DNA of 64,000 nucleotides from Deltaproteobacteria bacterium. Its GTDB lineage: Bacteria; Desulfobacterota; Desulfobacteria; Desulfobacterales; Desulfatibacillaceae. The position numbers were made by a program, and so were the translations under genes. A model generated the notes under the pieces. It was not told where the DNA came from, ran no database searches, and saw only the letters and a list, made by a program, of their open reading frames with translations. Below, in pieces: positions 7,000 to 15,736 of this stretch (positions are counted from its first letter, which is position 1; every line of letters starts with the position of its first letter). The stretch is taken from the NCBI GenBank assembly GCA_016235345.1, contig JACRLG010000023.1, positions 211,449 through 275,448 on the forward strand. The letters are read 5' to 3'.

Positions 7000-7737
7000 A
7001 TGAAGGCAAGAACGTTTTTTGCGGTATTGGTGTTCGGGGCCATTCTCCTGTCCGGCGCTCTTCCGTGCTGGGCCTTCAACGCCGAAACCCGCAGGGAAAT
7101 GTTGAAGGACACCTTGGAGTTCATGCCCCCTGAACTGAAGAGCTATCTTTGGGGCAACTGGGACAAGGTCACTGCGGGAATGCTCTTCGACTACCGCAAC
7201 AACTCCGCGACAAACCCCGAAGACATAGGAAACGTTTATGAAAACCTCGTGGCGAGGCTTCGGGAGAACCGCCTGACCGAAGAGAACACGGCCAGGGCCT
7301 TCGGGGTGATGGCCTGCCTGGTATCCCAGGCCGTGTCTCCGGGCTGGCTGGCCTCATCCACGGACGTTGACCCGGCCCTGGTGGTTTACGACGGTTTTCA
7401 GGACGTGCCCGAGCCGGGCCGGAAGATGAAGGGCCTTATCGACGCCAATATCGATTATTACGGCGACAGGTCCAACGAGCGCGTTTCCGTGCTCTACGGG
7501 GTGAGCGTCAACGCGGCAGCCGATTTTTGGATATCAGCGTGGAAAAGGGCGGGCCTTGCAACCGGGCAGATGGTGGCTTCCGGCAGGCAGATCAAAAGGA
7601 GCGACCTTCTGGTGAAGGAGCTTGACATGGCCGCAGCCGAAGCGGCGGCGGCGGAGGCCCAGAAAAAGGCCAAGCCGTCCCAGAAAAAGAAGGCGGCCAA
7701 GAAGCCCGCGAAGAAAAAGAAGGCCGCGAAAAAGTAG
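7000..7737 (+). CDS. Exported protein of unknown function with histone-H1-like lysine tail, 245 aa
   Basis: A clear signal peptide (residues 1-26, ending PCWA) follows a good ribosome site (GGGGGGATGAA). Residues 27-200 form a mostly helical domain I do not recognise; its opening, ETRREMLKDTLEFMPPELKSYLWGNWDKVTAG, is vaguely like zinc-dependent phospholipase C-type helical domains, but I cannot point to a metal site, so I make no functional call. From about residue 205 comes an Ala-rich helix and then a very basic tail rich in KKA/KKP units, of the kind seen in histone H1-like proteins. Such a tail on a Sec substrate is odd; it might bind lipopolysaccharide, teichoic-like polymers or extracellular DNA. 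It has its own promoter and terminator, so it is probably monocistronic. Confidence 0.75.
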   Translation: MKARTFFAVLVFGAILLSGALPCWAFNAETRREMLKDTLEFMPPELKSYLWGNWDKVTAGMLFDYRNNSATNPEDIGNVYENLVARLRENRLTEENTARAFGVMACLVSQAVSPGWLASSTDVDPALVVYDGFQDVPEPGRKMKGLIDANIDYYGDRSNERVSVLYGVSVNAAADFWISAWKRAGLATGQMVASGRQIKRSDLLVKELDMAAAEAAAAEAQKKAKPSQKKKAAKKPAKKKKAAKK

Positions 7738-7760
7738 CCGTCCCGAACCCGCAAAACGCA

Positions 7761-7811
7761 ACAGCCCGTTGAAGCCTCCCATATCGGGGCGTCAACGGGC
7801 TGTTTCATTTT
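7761..7811 (+). terminator. Rho-independent terminator
   Basis: ACAGCCCGTTGA (7761-7772) pairs perfectly with TCAACGGGCTGT (7792-7803), followed by TTCATTTT. It ends the transcript of the gene at 7000. Confidence 0.8.
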
Positions 7812-7825
7812 GAGGCCCGGCGGGC

Positions 7826-7936
7826 CTTACCCTCACCCCGGCCCACACCCTCCGGGAGAGGGAGAATTGATTTCCAGTAGCGAACCCCACCCTCGCCCTC
7901 TGGGAGAGGGTGGCCGAAGGCCGGGTGAGGGTGACC
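7826..7936. repeat. Dispersed palindromic repeat of the CCCTCACCC type
   Basis: Two diverged units, each with a CCCTC...GGGAGAGGG hairpin core (CACCCTCCGGGAGAGGG and GCCCTCTGGGAGAGGG), closed by GGCCGGGTGAGGGTGA. Repeats of this general form are scattered in many proteobacterial genomes. No gene is visible in the 484 nt between 7738 and 8221; it holds this repeat, the one at 7951 and the long hairpin at 8101. Confidence 0.55.
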
Positions 7937-7950
7937 GTAACGCCGTATTC

Positions 7951-7993
7951 GTTGGGTGAACCCGGACCTTCGGCCCGGAACCACCCAACCTAC
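7951..7993. repeat. Short hairpin repeat, GTAGGTTGGGTGGTTC family, copy 1
   Basis: On the minus strand: GTAGGTTGGGTGGTTC, an inner hairpin CCGGGCC-GAA-GGTCCGG, then GTTCACCCAAC. A second copy is at 49227-49266 with identical outer arms but a different, still self-complementary, inner stem. Confidence 0.65.
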
Positions 7994-8100
7994 GGTTTTG
8001 GCAGCCGACATCCCTTTCGTTTCGGTGCGTACTGTCCTTTCCAGGCACGGCACCCAGCCCACTGTTTTTGCCTTTTACCCCCTCCACCACCGGCGCGGGG

Positions 8101-8224
8101 TAGGCTGTCTGAAAACGATGAGATGCAAGGAAGCGTGGTCGGGCCGGGGAGGGATAGTACAAAAGGTACATCCCGACCCGGCCCGACCGCGCTGACGCAG
8201 CAGGTCGCGTTTTCAGGCAGCCTA
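8101..8224. repeat. Long hairpin repeat, copy 2 (GC-type inner stem)
   Basis: The inner stem GGTCGGGCCGGG pairs with CCCGGCCCGACC around AGTACAAAAGGTAC. Arm A (GTCGCGTTTTCAGGCAGCCTA, read in reverse) supplies the TAG stop codon of the minus-strand gene at 8222. Confidence 0.85.
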
Positions 8225-10138
8225 CCGGAAGAAGCCGGGGCCGGGTACTTCGTCAAATCCGCCATTGGTGACCTTAAGAATGACCAGGTCCTTATGCACC
8301 TCGCCCTTGTCGTCAAAATAGGTGGAGCCGGTGACTCCGCCGAAGGAAGCGCCCACCAGGGCCTTTCTGAGCATTTTTCCGCTTCTAACGCCCTCTGTGG
8401 CGGCGGCCCGGAAAAGGATCATGGCCGAGTCATAGCCAAGGGCTTCCAGGAAGCCGGGCGGGCGTCCGTTTGCGTCAGTGAAGTCGGTCATGAATTCGCG
8501 CACTTCGGGCCGCTGGCTGTCGCGGAAAAAAATGTCGGCTATCACCGCGCCCTCGGTGGCGTTTCCCGCCACTTCCGCAAGTTTCCCCGAATGCCAGGCA
8601 TTGGTGCCGAAAACGGGCTTTTTGACGCCGTAATAAAAGAGCTGGGAAATTATGAGGCCGGAGGTCGAGGGCTTATCCGGTATGAAAACCGCGTCAAAGG
8701 CGAAAACGGGCTTGGCCGGGACCGGCTTGGCGGCTGGGGTCAGGGCGGGCAGGGGAGCCCGTGGGGACGGGGGATGGGCCTTGGCGGGCTTTACGCACGA
8801 GGCCAGGAAGCCTTCGATCACGTCGGAAAAATCCGTCATCTTGGGATCGTAGGGTCGCACGCATGAAATGGTTCCGCCCGCTGCTTTGACGGCTTGCCTG
8901 AAGCTCTTGGCGGCCAGGGCTCCGTAGCTGTCGTTTGGATGGATGACGGCGAAGGTCTTGAGCCCCGCAGACTTCACACCGTAGGCTGCCAGGGCCTGGG
9001 AAATCATGGGGAGGGTTACGTAATTCCGGAAAAGGTAGGAACCGGGGGCGGTGACGCCCTCCTTCTGCGTAAAGACGATGGCCGGAATTTCCAGGTCGCG
9101 GGTGGTTTTTTTGAGGACGTCCGCGCTGGTCATGGGGCCTATGACGGCGGCCACCCCGGCTGCGGCCAGCTCGGAAAAGCCCAGGCGCGTGCCTTCCGCC
9201 GTGGAGCCGCTGTCCCTGACAATAAGGGTCACGGTGCGCTCCGGTCGCAGGGAGTTGAACTGGGAGACGGCCAGCTCCACCCCGGCCAGGATGGAATTTC
9301 CGTGCTGAGCGTATGATCCGGTTAGGGGCAGGAGGACTCCGAAGGAGGCCGGGTTGAAGTCCAGGCTTCGCTGGGCCCCGTTGATCACGGCTTTTAGCCT
9401 GCTTGCCCGTTCGTTTGACGGGCACCTCGAAAGGACGCGGCTGGCAGTGTCCTTTGCCGCAGCCGAGTTGCCCTCTGACAAAAGGCGTTCTGAAATGACC
9501 GCTCCCAGCACGCCCTGGATCATGCAGTTTTGAGCCGAGGATAGGGCCGGTCCCTGTTCATTGGGCTCAAGAAGGAGAGCCGCCTTTTCAACCTTTGAAA
9601 GAACCTGGGCCCGGTTGAGTTCGCGCCCCACCGAAAGGGCCTGGTCAAAGGCGTCAAGGGCCTGAACCGGGCGTTCGAGGCCGGTGTTGGCGCTTCCGGC
9701 CATGACCAGGGCGGCGGCCCGCACCCTTTCGGAGTTGGGTGGGGCGGCCAGGGGCCTGGCCTCGTCCAGGGCTTCCTTGAAGCGCCCTTCCCGAAGAAGG
9801 CAGTCCACAAGGCCCAGCTTGGCGTCAGGCGCGTAGAGGGAGTCCCCGAAACGCGAGACCACCGCCCGGTAGGCTTCCCGCGCCGCAGCCACGTCATTTT
9901 TTCCCGATGAAATGGCCGCGATCTTGAGCCAGGCCGCCGGAGCCATGGACCCCGTGGGGCTGGCCTTGAGGTAGGCCCTGTACTCCTTGAGGGCGGCGTC
10001 GGCCTTGCCCAAAGCGGCCAGGGCCTCGGCTGCGGCGAAGTGGTCCGGCTTTGGGGCGTCCTTGGCGTATGCCGGAGCCGCAAAGAGCCCGGCCAGAATA
10101 AAAGCCAGCGCAACCGGAATTATGAGCCTTGATTTCAT
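8222..10138 (-). CDS. TPR plus type-1 periplasmic binding protein (LpoA/PBP-activator-like), 638 aa
   Basis: A signal peptide (residues 1-25) is followed by about 230 residues of helical tetratricopeptide-like repeats (e.g. KADAALKEYRAYLKASPTGS; AREAYRAVVSRFGDSLYAPD). From about residue 262 comes a Leu/Ile/Val-type periplasmic binding fold starting FGVLLPLTGSYAQHGNSILA and including AAVIGPMTSADVL and FAVIHPNDSYGALA. This two-part architecture is that of LpoA-type activators of penicillin-binding proteins and of ABC amino-acid receptors with a TPR extension; no lipobox Cys is present, unlike LpoA. A Pro/Ala-rich insert lies at about residues 468-490. The ATG at 10138 is chosen for the signal peptide. 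The stop codon lies in a long hairpin repeat. Confidence 0.8.
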   Translation of the reverse strand: MKSRLIIPVALAFILAGLFAAPAYAKDAPKPDHFAAAEALAALGKADAALKEYRAYLKASPTGSMAPAAWLKIAAISSGKNDVAAAREAYRAVVSRFGDSLYAPDAKLGLVDCLLREGRFKEALDEARPLAAPPNSERVRAAALVMAGSANTGLERPVQALDAFDQALSVGRELNRAQVLSKVEKAALLLEPNEQGPALSSAQNCMIQGVLGAVISERLLSEGNSAAAKDTASRVLSRCPSNERASRLKAVINGAQRSLDFNPASFGVLLPLTGSYAQHGNSILAGVELAVSQFNSLRPERTVTLIVRDSGSTAEGTRLGFSELAAAGVAAVIGPMTSADVLKKTTRDLEIPAIVFTQKEGVTAPGSYLFRNYVTLPMISQALAAYGVKSAGLKTFAVIHPNDSYGALAAKSFRQAVKAAGGTISCVRPYDPKMTDFSDVIEGFLASCVKPAKAHPPSPRAPLPALTPAAKPVPAKPVFAFDAVFIPDKPSTSGLIISQLFYYGVKKPVFGTNAWHSGKLAEVAGNATEGAVIADIFFRDSQRPEVREFMTDFTDANGRPPGFLEALGYDSAMILFRAAATEGVRSGKMLRKALVGASFGGVTGSTYFDDKGEVHKDLVILKVTNGGFDEVPGPGFFR

Positions 10139-10170
10139 GATGCTTTTTTCCCCGATGTTTTCAGTCGCCC

Positions 10171-10206
10171 AAAAAAACGGCGTCGGAAGCAATCCGAGCC
10201 GACGCC
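10171..10206 (-). terminator. Rho-independent terminator after recD
   Basis: GGCGTCGG (10179-10186) pairs with CCGACGCC (10199-10206). On the minus strand the hairpin is followed by seven U residues (A-run 10171-10177). It lies 36 nt past the recD stop and ends the recCBD operon. Confidence 0.75.
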
Positions 10207-10241
10207 TAACATACGGGAAAATGTCGAAACAGACAAGTCTG

Positions 10242-12026
10242 TCATTTTTCCCGCAACATGTCCGAAAGGCCGCTTCTTCTGCTGATTTTGGCTTTTACCG
10301 CATGGGCCGCGACGGCAAGGGGCGAAACCACGGTGATCCTGCCCCTGGCCCTGGTGACTGCGGTGTAAAACAGCTCCCTGGTCAGGACCTGCGAGGGCCT
10401 TGGCGGCAGGAGGATCAGGACCTCCTCGAATTCCGCGCCCTGGCTCTTGTGAACGGTCATGGCGAACACGGTCTCGTGGGCCGGAAGCACCAGGGGGGAA
10501 AAGGACAGGGGGGCGTTTTCCGGGCCGGAAAACCAGGCCCGGCCATCAAACATCACTCCGCAGTCGCCGTTGAAAAGCCGAAGCGAGCCGTCGTTACGGG
10601 TGATTATGACTCCCCGGCGTTGATAGGCGGGGCTTATGGACGGGATAAGGCCCCTTTTGACCAGCGCCCTTTCCAGCACGGCGTTGGCGTGGGCAGCGCT
10701 TCCCGGTCCTTCCCTGTGGGCGGCGAGCACCCGGAACCTGTCCAGGGCGCTCAAGGCCTCGGAAACGGTGGCGGCCTTCAGGAAAGCCCCGTAGCCTTCC
10801 AGCATCCTTTTTTCGAGTATTTCCGATATACTGGCCGGATCGTCATATTCAACGAAATTGACGGAACCTTCGCCATTGGCCCTTTCCCTTAAAAATTCCG
10901 CCGCGCCCGTCTCGTCGCCTTCGATGATCAATCGGGCTAGCACGGCTGTTTCGGAGCCGGAGCCGAAGCGGTAGTTCCTTTTAAGATGCGCCACGCCGTC
11001 CGAAAGCCCGGTGGCGGAAGGGTCGGCGGCAAGGTCGCAGCCCGTGGCCGCCTTTAGGACGGAGGCGAATTCCACCGAAGGCCCGCTGGCCGGGCCTGCG
11101 CAGAGGTCGCCAAGCACCGAGCCGGGGTCCACCGAGGCGAGCTGGTTGCTGTCGCCCAGAAGGATCACGCGGGTATCCGGTGAAAGGGCCGAAAAAAGGC
11201 GGCTCATGAGCAAAAGATCGATCATGGAGGCTTCGTCGGCCACTATGGTTCCGGCGACCAGCGGGTTTCCGGGGCCGTGGGCGAAACCCGCCTTTCCGGG
11301 TATGGCGCCCAGGAGCCTGTGGATGGTGGACGCGTTTTCGGGAAAGGCCTTTCGGACCCTTTCGGGAAGCACGGATGAAAGCTCATCTTTGGCTGCGGCC
11401 ACCGAGCTTTGAAGCCGCTGGGCGGCCTTTCCGGTGGGCGCGCATAAAATGACGGGACCGGCCTTTTCGCCGAAAAGCTCAAGGATGAGGGCTATGATCC
11501 GGGCTGCGGTGCGGGTCTTGCCGGTTCCGGGTCCGCCTGAGATCACGGAAAACCTTCGCAATACCGCAGTGGCCGCAGCCAGCTTCTGCCAGTCGGTCTG
11601 GCCGGGGTCGCCGGGAAAAAGCCTGTCGAGGCTTGTACGCAGCCCGTTAAGGTCAAGCCCCCAGGTTTCGACCCTGCTTCTTTCAAGAATGGCCCTGGCG
11701 AGCCCCTTTTCGCAGGAGTAGAGGCGCTCCAGGTAGAGCCTGCCCGCATGGTCCAGTATCAGGGGCTTGTAGTCCCCCGGCCCGCCCACCACCCTGCATT
11801 TTTTGAGGCTTTCGGCCCACGAGCCGGGGGGAGGAGCGGAAAGCCCCGCCGCTTCGCATGTGGCCGGGGCTATGCTGCCCAGGTCCAGGCACACGTGGCC
11901 CTCCACGCCGCACTGGCACAAGAGGGCCGAGGCCGCGTAAAGGGCGGGGTCCGGGCCCTTGTTCAGCCTTTCCATGAATTGGGCGAAGCGCCTTCCCAGG
12001 GGGGAAAGCCCGGTTTCCTGGTTCAT
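10242..12026 (-). CDS. recD: RecD, exodeoxyribonuclease V alpha subunit, 594 aa
   Basis: RecD is the 5'-3' superfamily 1B helicase motor of RecBCD, which processes double-strand ends for recombination. Visible motifs are Walker A in ISGGPGTGKTRTAARI, Walker B in VADEASMIDLLLMS, motif III LLGDSNQLASVDPGSVLGDL, and the C-terminal MTVHKSQGAEFEEVLILLP followed by FYTAVTRARGRI. The N-terminal 150 residues are the RecB-binding region and carry no RecD2-type extension, so this is RecD rather than RecD2. The start ATG overlaps the recB stop (ATGA), showing translational coupling. It is last in the recC-recB-recD operon. Confidence 0.93.
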   Translation of the reverse strand: MNQETGLSPLGRRFAQFMERLNKGPDPALYAASALLCQCGVEGHVCLDLGSIAPATCEAAGLSAPPPGSWAESLKKCRVVGGPGDYKPLILDHAGRLYLERLYSCEKGLARAILERSRVETWGLDLNGLRTSLDRLFPGDPGQTDWQKLAAATAVLRRFSVISGGPGTGKTRTAARIIALILELFGEKAGPVILCAPTGKAAQRLQSSVAAAKDELSSVLPERVRKAFPENASTIHRLLGAIPGKAGFAHGPGNPLVAGTIVADEASMIDLLLMSRLFSALSPDTRVILLGDSNQLASVDPGSVLGDLCAGPASGPSVEFASVLKAATGCDLAADPSATGLSDGVAHLKRNYRFGSGSETAVLARLIIEGDETGAAEFLRERANGEGSVNFVEYDDPASISEILEKRMLEGYGAFLKAATVSEALSALDRFRVLAAHREGPGSAAHANAVLERALVKRGLIPSISPAYQRRGVIITRNDGSLRLFNGDCGVMFDGRAWFSGPENAPLSFSPLVLPAHETVFAMTVHKSQGAEFEEVLILLPPRPSQVLTRELFYTAVTRARGRITVVSPLAVAAHAVKAKISRRSGLSDMLREK

Positions 12027-15000
12027 GGCCGTGTCCCTTCCCCAGTAAGGCCGCCGGTTTCGCCGCAAAGAGCCCGTTTAAGCCCAAGGATCAGCCTCTT
12101 TTCGGGCCTGTCCCCGAACACGCCGAATCCGGGGGCCGCGCCCCGCAGGAAAATGTAGAACACTCCGCCGAAGTGCCGGTCGTAGTCGTAATTTTCAAGG
12201 CGGAGGCCGAGGTGCCGGTGAAGGGCCAGGGCGTAAAGATGGTACTGGAGGGTGTAGTGGTGCTCGCCCATGGCCTGGCAAAGGGCTTTTTGGTGATAGT
12301 CCTCCGGACTCGTTCCCAGGTGGTTGCTTTTCCAGTCAACCAGGAAATATTTTCCGTCGTGAAGAAAAACCATGTCAACAAAGCCGTGCATGAAGCCCCC
12401 TGTTTCCGAAAAGCCCAGGTCCTCGAACTTTTCCGGGACCCGCGCCATGATGGGGCTTCCAGAAAAGGCCGCAGCGAGCTTTTGGGGCGTGAGGCCCCTT
12501 ATGGGAAAGGCGAACTCCATCTCGTTCACCCTGGCTGAAGGCCCCACCGAGGAAAGGGCAAGGCCCGGAAAATTCGGGGAAAGCGGGGTGCTTACCAGCC
12601 GGTTGACCATTTCGCTTACCGGCCCTTCCCATTCTTCGGAAAAGCCGTGGGCTTTCAAGCGGTCCCTTACGTGGGCGGAAAGAAGCTCCCCGTCGCTTAC
12701 GGTGAAGTCCCAGTGCTCCAGAAGATCATGGAAGAATTGCCCGGCGTCGGCCCCCTTGGGAAAATCAAAGATGTCGGGCGGGCCCTCCTTTTCGGGTCCG
12801 GTTTTGTATTCCCAGGGAAAGAGCGCGAAATCCCCGGTCTCCGGCCCCTCGGATGCCGCCTCGCCCTGTGAGGCCAGGGCCGAATAACTGGTCACCCTGA
12901 AGGAGCCGTCGATGAAGCCCGAAAAGTGCCTGCACCTTAGCTCAAGGCCTTCCCTGCCCGGAGCCTTCGGCAGAGGAACCGGGGCATCCGGGGGGAGCCT
13001 TAGGCCCACCGCGCCGCCCGACGCCTCCACAAGGGGCGCGAGGGCCTGCTCCAGCTCATTCAGTTCCACGTCCTTCAAGCGGTCGTTGGACCCGGAAAGC
13101 CATTCCCCAAGGGCGTCATCGCCCTCGTTTAAAGGCCCGTGAAGGAGCCAGGCAAGGGCACTGTCACCGGCGCCGTTGATTGGTCCCCAGGCCATGGTGC
13201 AAAGGTTCCTGGCGCGGGTTAAAGCCACGTAGCAAAGCCTCAGCCTTTCGGCCAGGGTCTCCTTTTTGAGGCTCAACTCGTCGATTGGCCCGACAAGCGA
13301 CATGACCAGCCGGTTTTCCCTGGCCGGGTCGTGAAAGATGGCCGGGGACTCGATTTTGAGCTTGGCGAAGAGGAAGGGCGAGAAAACGATGGGATACTCC
13401 AGGCCCTTGCTGGCGTGGATGGTCACCACCTTGACGGCTTCCTCGTCGCTTTCGAGCCTGAGGAGAAGCTCGTCGCCGCCGGTCTCTTTCCCGGAAATTG
13501 CGCGGGAAAGCCAGTCGGCCAGGGCCTCCGGCCCAAGGCCCCTTTCCCGCTCCGCCTGGGAAAGAACCTCGGCAAGGTGGACCAGGTTGGTGACCCGGCG
13601 CTCCCCGTCCTCCAGGGCCAGGAGCCTTGGAAAGACGTTTTCCCGGCGCATCAATGCCCTGAAAAGGGGCGCGAAGCCGCGCCTGGCCCAAAGCGCCCGC
13701 AAAGCCCGGAATTCCTGCCCCAGAAGCCCGAACTCATCCGGCTCTTCAACGAGCCTCGCCAGTTCGATGGCGTCGCGCCCCATTATAGTGGTGGCAAGGG
13801 CGGCCCTCATGGCCTTCAAATCGGAGGGCCGGGCCACGGCCCTTGTTAGGGCCAGCATTTCCCTGGCTTCCTCGGCGTAAAAGAGCTTTTCCGTGCTGTA
13901 GCGCACGCAGTGGATACCGGCCCTTCTGAGCGCCCGCTCCACCATGCGGGCTTCGGGATGGCTGCGCACCAGAACGGCCATGTGGCGCTCGCCCAAAGGC
14001 TCGTCCCCAAGCCTCGCCTCCCCCCTTCTCCCCCAGGCCACAAGCTGTGTGATCCTGGACGCGAGGGCCGCAACAATCGTCTTTTTGGCGTCCTCCACGC
14101 CGAGCTTGTTTTTCCCTTCCGGGTCCATGAGCCAGATTTCAAGTGGGGGGAGCTTTTCGGGAAGGATCAGCTTGGGCCTTTCCATTCCGGGAGCGGCAAT
14201 GGCCGGGGTGAAGCCGATTCCAGGAAGAACGAAGGGGGCCACAGGCATGTCCCTTTCGCCTTCGTTCCGGGCCGGGCGGTGAAACAGGGCGTTCACCCCG
14301 TCCACCAGGGCCGGGTCCGAGCGCCTGTTGTGGTTTATGGTGTGGATGGCGTCGGCGTTGCGGGCGGCAGCGAGATACGAGAAAACGTCCGCCCCCCGGA
14401 AGGCGTAGATGGCCTGCTTGGGGTCGCCTATGAGGAAAAGGGGCTTGCCCTGCCTTGCGAAAAGGGCCTGGAAAATTGAGTACTGGTCGGGGTCCGTGTC
14501 CTGGAACTCGTCGATCAGGGCGCAGTCGAAGCGGCCTCCCACCGCCCTGGCCGCCGCTTCGCCGCCGGGGCCTTCAAGGGCGCGGGCGAGGGATGACACC
14601 AGGTCGTTGTAAAACTGCACGTTCTTCTTCGCCTTGGCCGCCTTGAGGGCTTTTTCGGCAAAGGGGAAAAACTCCCGGTCCAGGTGCTCCGCAAAACGTC
14701 CGCACTGGGCCTCCAGGTCTTTTCCGAGAGCCCAGGCCAGTTGGCACAGATCGAAAAAGGGGTGCTCCAAGGGGGCCTTTTTCCTGTTCAGCGAGGCGGT
14801 AAGTTTGTTGGCGGTGAATTTTTCGAATATGTCCCTTAGCGGAAATTCAGGCTGGGCTCCTGCGCAGTATTCGTCCATGTACGAAAGCATGGAATCCAGG
14901 ATTGCGTCCTTGTAATAGGTGGCGTGGAGGCTCCTTTCCTTTATCGCCGCCCGCAGAAGGGCCTCCGCTTCCTCTCTTGCAGAAGCCCAGGCTGCCCTCA

Positions 15001-15736
15001 CCCCTGCGGCGCTTTCCTTGAAAGGGGCGAGCGCGGCAAGTTCCGGGCGCTCGTCCCTTCCCTCCACGATTATCGAATTATGGCGAAGGTAAAGGCCAAG
15101 AAGGCGCGAGAAATGCCGGGGGTCGATTTTTTTCCTCTTATCCTTGTTCTCCTTTTTATCGTATTTCTCGTCCTTTTCGTTTTTTGCGTAGAGTAAAAAC
15201 TCCTCCGGCGCGCCGTAGAAGTTCGCCCGATAGTAGTCCCGTGCCACGGCGGTAATGAATTCGCCTGTTTCGGCGGCCAGTTCCACGCCGTAGCCCGCCC
15301 CGCTCTCGAAGGCCGCAGCGGTCAGCGCTCTCTGGCAGAACCCGTGGATGGTATGTATCGCCGCCTCGTCGAAATGCGCGAGCGCCCGCTCCACCCGGCC
15401 CGGACCGTCTTCGGGATGTCTTTGGGCCAGGGCCTCCACCACCTTGTCGCCCCCGCAGCCGCGCCCCTTGTAGGCGTCGCGCAGAAGGGCCAGCCTCGCC
15501 CTTATGCGCCCGGAAAGCTCCTGGGTGGCGGCCCTGGTGAAGGTGACGGCAAGTATCCTGTCAACTGGAAAATCCCTTTCAACCAGAAGCCTAAGGTACA
15601 GGCTGGTCAACTGCCAGGTCTTTCCGGTTCCGGCCCCGGCCTCAACCAGGTGGGAGCCCGAAAGGGGCACTGCCATGGGGTCCAGAAGGGGTACTGCCCT
15701 TGGCGCATCATCGCGGGAAGCCGAAGGGTCCGTCAT
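12023..15736 (-). CDS. recB: RecB, exodeoxyribonuclease V beta subunit, 1237 aa
   Basis: RecB is the 3'-5' helicase and nuclease of RecBCD. Seen here: Walker A VEAGAGTGKTWQLTSLY, motif Ia AVTFTRAATQELSGRI, motif II DEFQDTDPDQYSIFQ, motif III LFLIGDPKQAIYAFRGADV, motif V VVTIHASKGLEYPIVF and motif VI LCYVALTRARNL. At the C-terminus is the nuclease site with GGFMHGFVDMVF and FLVDWKSNHLG (the Asp-x-Lys nuclease signature). A short Lys/Glu/Asp-rich insert (KNEKDEKYDKKENKDKRKK) near residue 210 is unusual. The ATG at 15736 overlaps the recC stop by 4 nt. Confidence 0.94.
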   Translation of the reverse strand: MTDPSASRDDAPRAVPLLDPMAVPLSGSHLVEAGAGTGKTWQLTSLYLRLLVERDFPVDRILAVTFTRAATQELSGRIRARLALLRDAYKGRGCGGDKVVEALAQRHPEDGPGRVERALAHFDEAAIHTIHGFCQRALTAAAFESGAGYGVELAAETGEFITAVARDYYRANFYGAPEEFLLYAKNEKDEKYDKKENKDKRKKIDPRHFSRLLGLYLRHNSIIVEGRDERPELAALAPFKESAAGVRAAWASAREEAEALLRAAIKERSLHATYYKDAILDSMLSYMDEYCAGAQPEFPLRDIFEKFTANKLTASLNRKKAPLEHPFFDLCQLAWALGKDLEAQCGRFAEHLDREFFPFAEKALKAAKAKKNVQFYNDLVSSLARALEGPGGEAAARAVGGRFDCALIDEFQDTDPDQYSIFQALFARQGKPLFLIGDPKQAIYAFRGADVFSYLAAARNADAIHTINHNRRSDPALVDGVNALFHRPARNEGERDMPVAPFVLPGIGFTPAIAAPGMERPKLILPEKLPPLEIWLMDPEGKNKLGVEDAKKTIVAALASRITQLVAWGRRGEARLGDEPLGERHMAVLVRSHPEARMVERALRRAGIHCVRYSTEKLFYAEEAREMLALTRAVARPSDLKAMRAALATTIMGRDAIELARLVEEPDEFGLLGQEFRALRALWARRGFAPLFRALMRRENVFPRLLALEDGERRVTNLVHLAEVLSQAERERGLGPEALADWLSRAISGKETGGDELLLRLESDEEAVKVVTIHASKGLEYPIVFSPFLFAKLKIESPAIFHDPARENRLVMSLVGPIDELSLKKETLAERLRLCYVALTRARNLCTMAWGPINGAGDSALAWLLHGPLNEGDDALGEWLSGSNDRLKDVELNELEQALAPLVEASGGAVGLRLPPDAPVPLPKAPGREGLELRCRHFSGFIDGSFRVTSYSALASQGEAASEGPETGDFALFPWEYKTGPEKEGPPDIFDFPKGADAGQFFHDLLEHWDFTVSDGELLSAHVRDRLKAHGFSEEWEGPVSEMVNRLVSTPLSPNFPGLALSSVGPSARVNEMEFAFPIRGLTPQKLAAAFSGSPIMARVPEKFEDLGFSETGGFMHGFVDMVFLHDGKYFLVDWKSNHLGTSPEDYHQKALCQAMGEHHYTLQYHLYALALHRHLGLRLENYDYDRHFGGVFYIFLRGAAPGFGVFGDRPEKRLILGLKRALCGETGGLTGEGTRP

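Noticed and set aside
7910..8866. 318-codon plus-strand open frame
   Set aside because: Runs from intergenic repeats into the antisense of the LpoA-like gene; no motif.
9987..10892. 301-codon plus-strand open frame
   Set aside because: Covers the antisense of two well supported minus-strand genes and a terminator.
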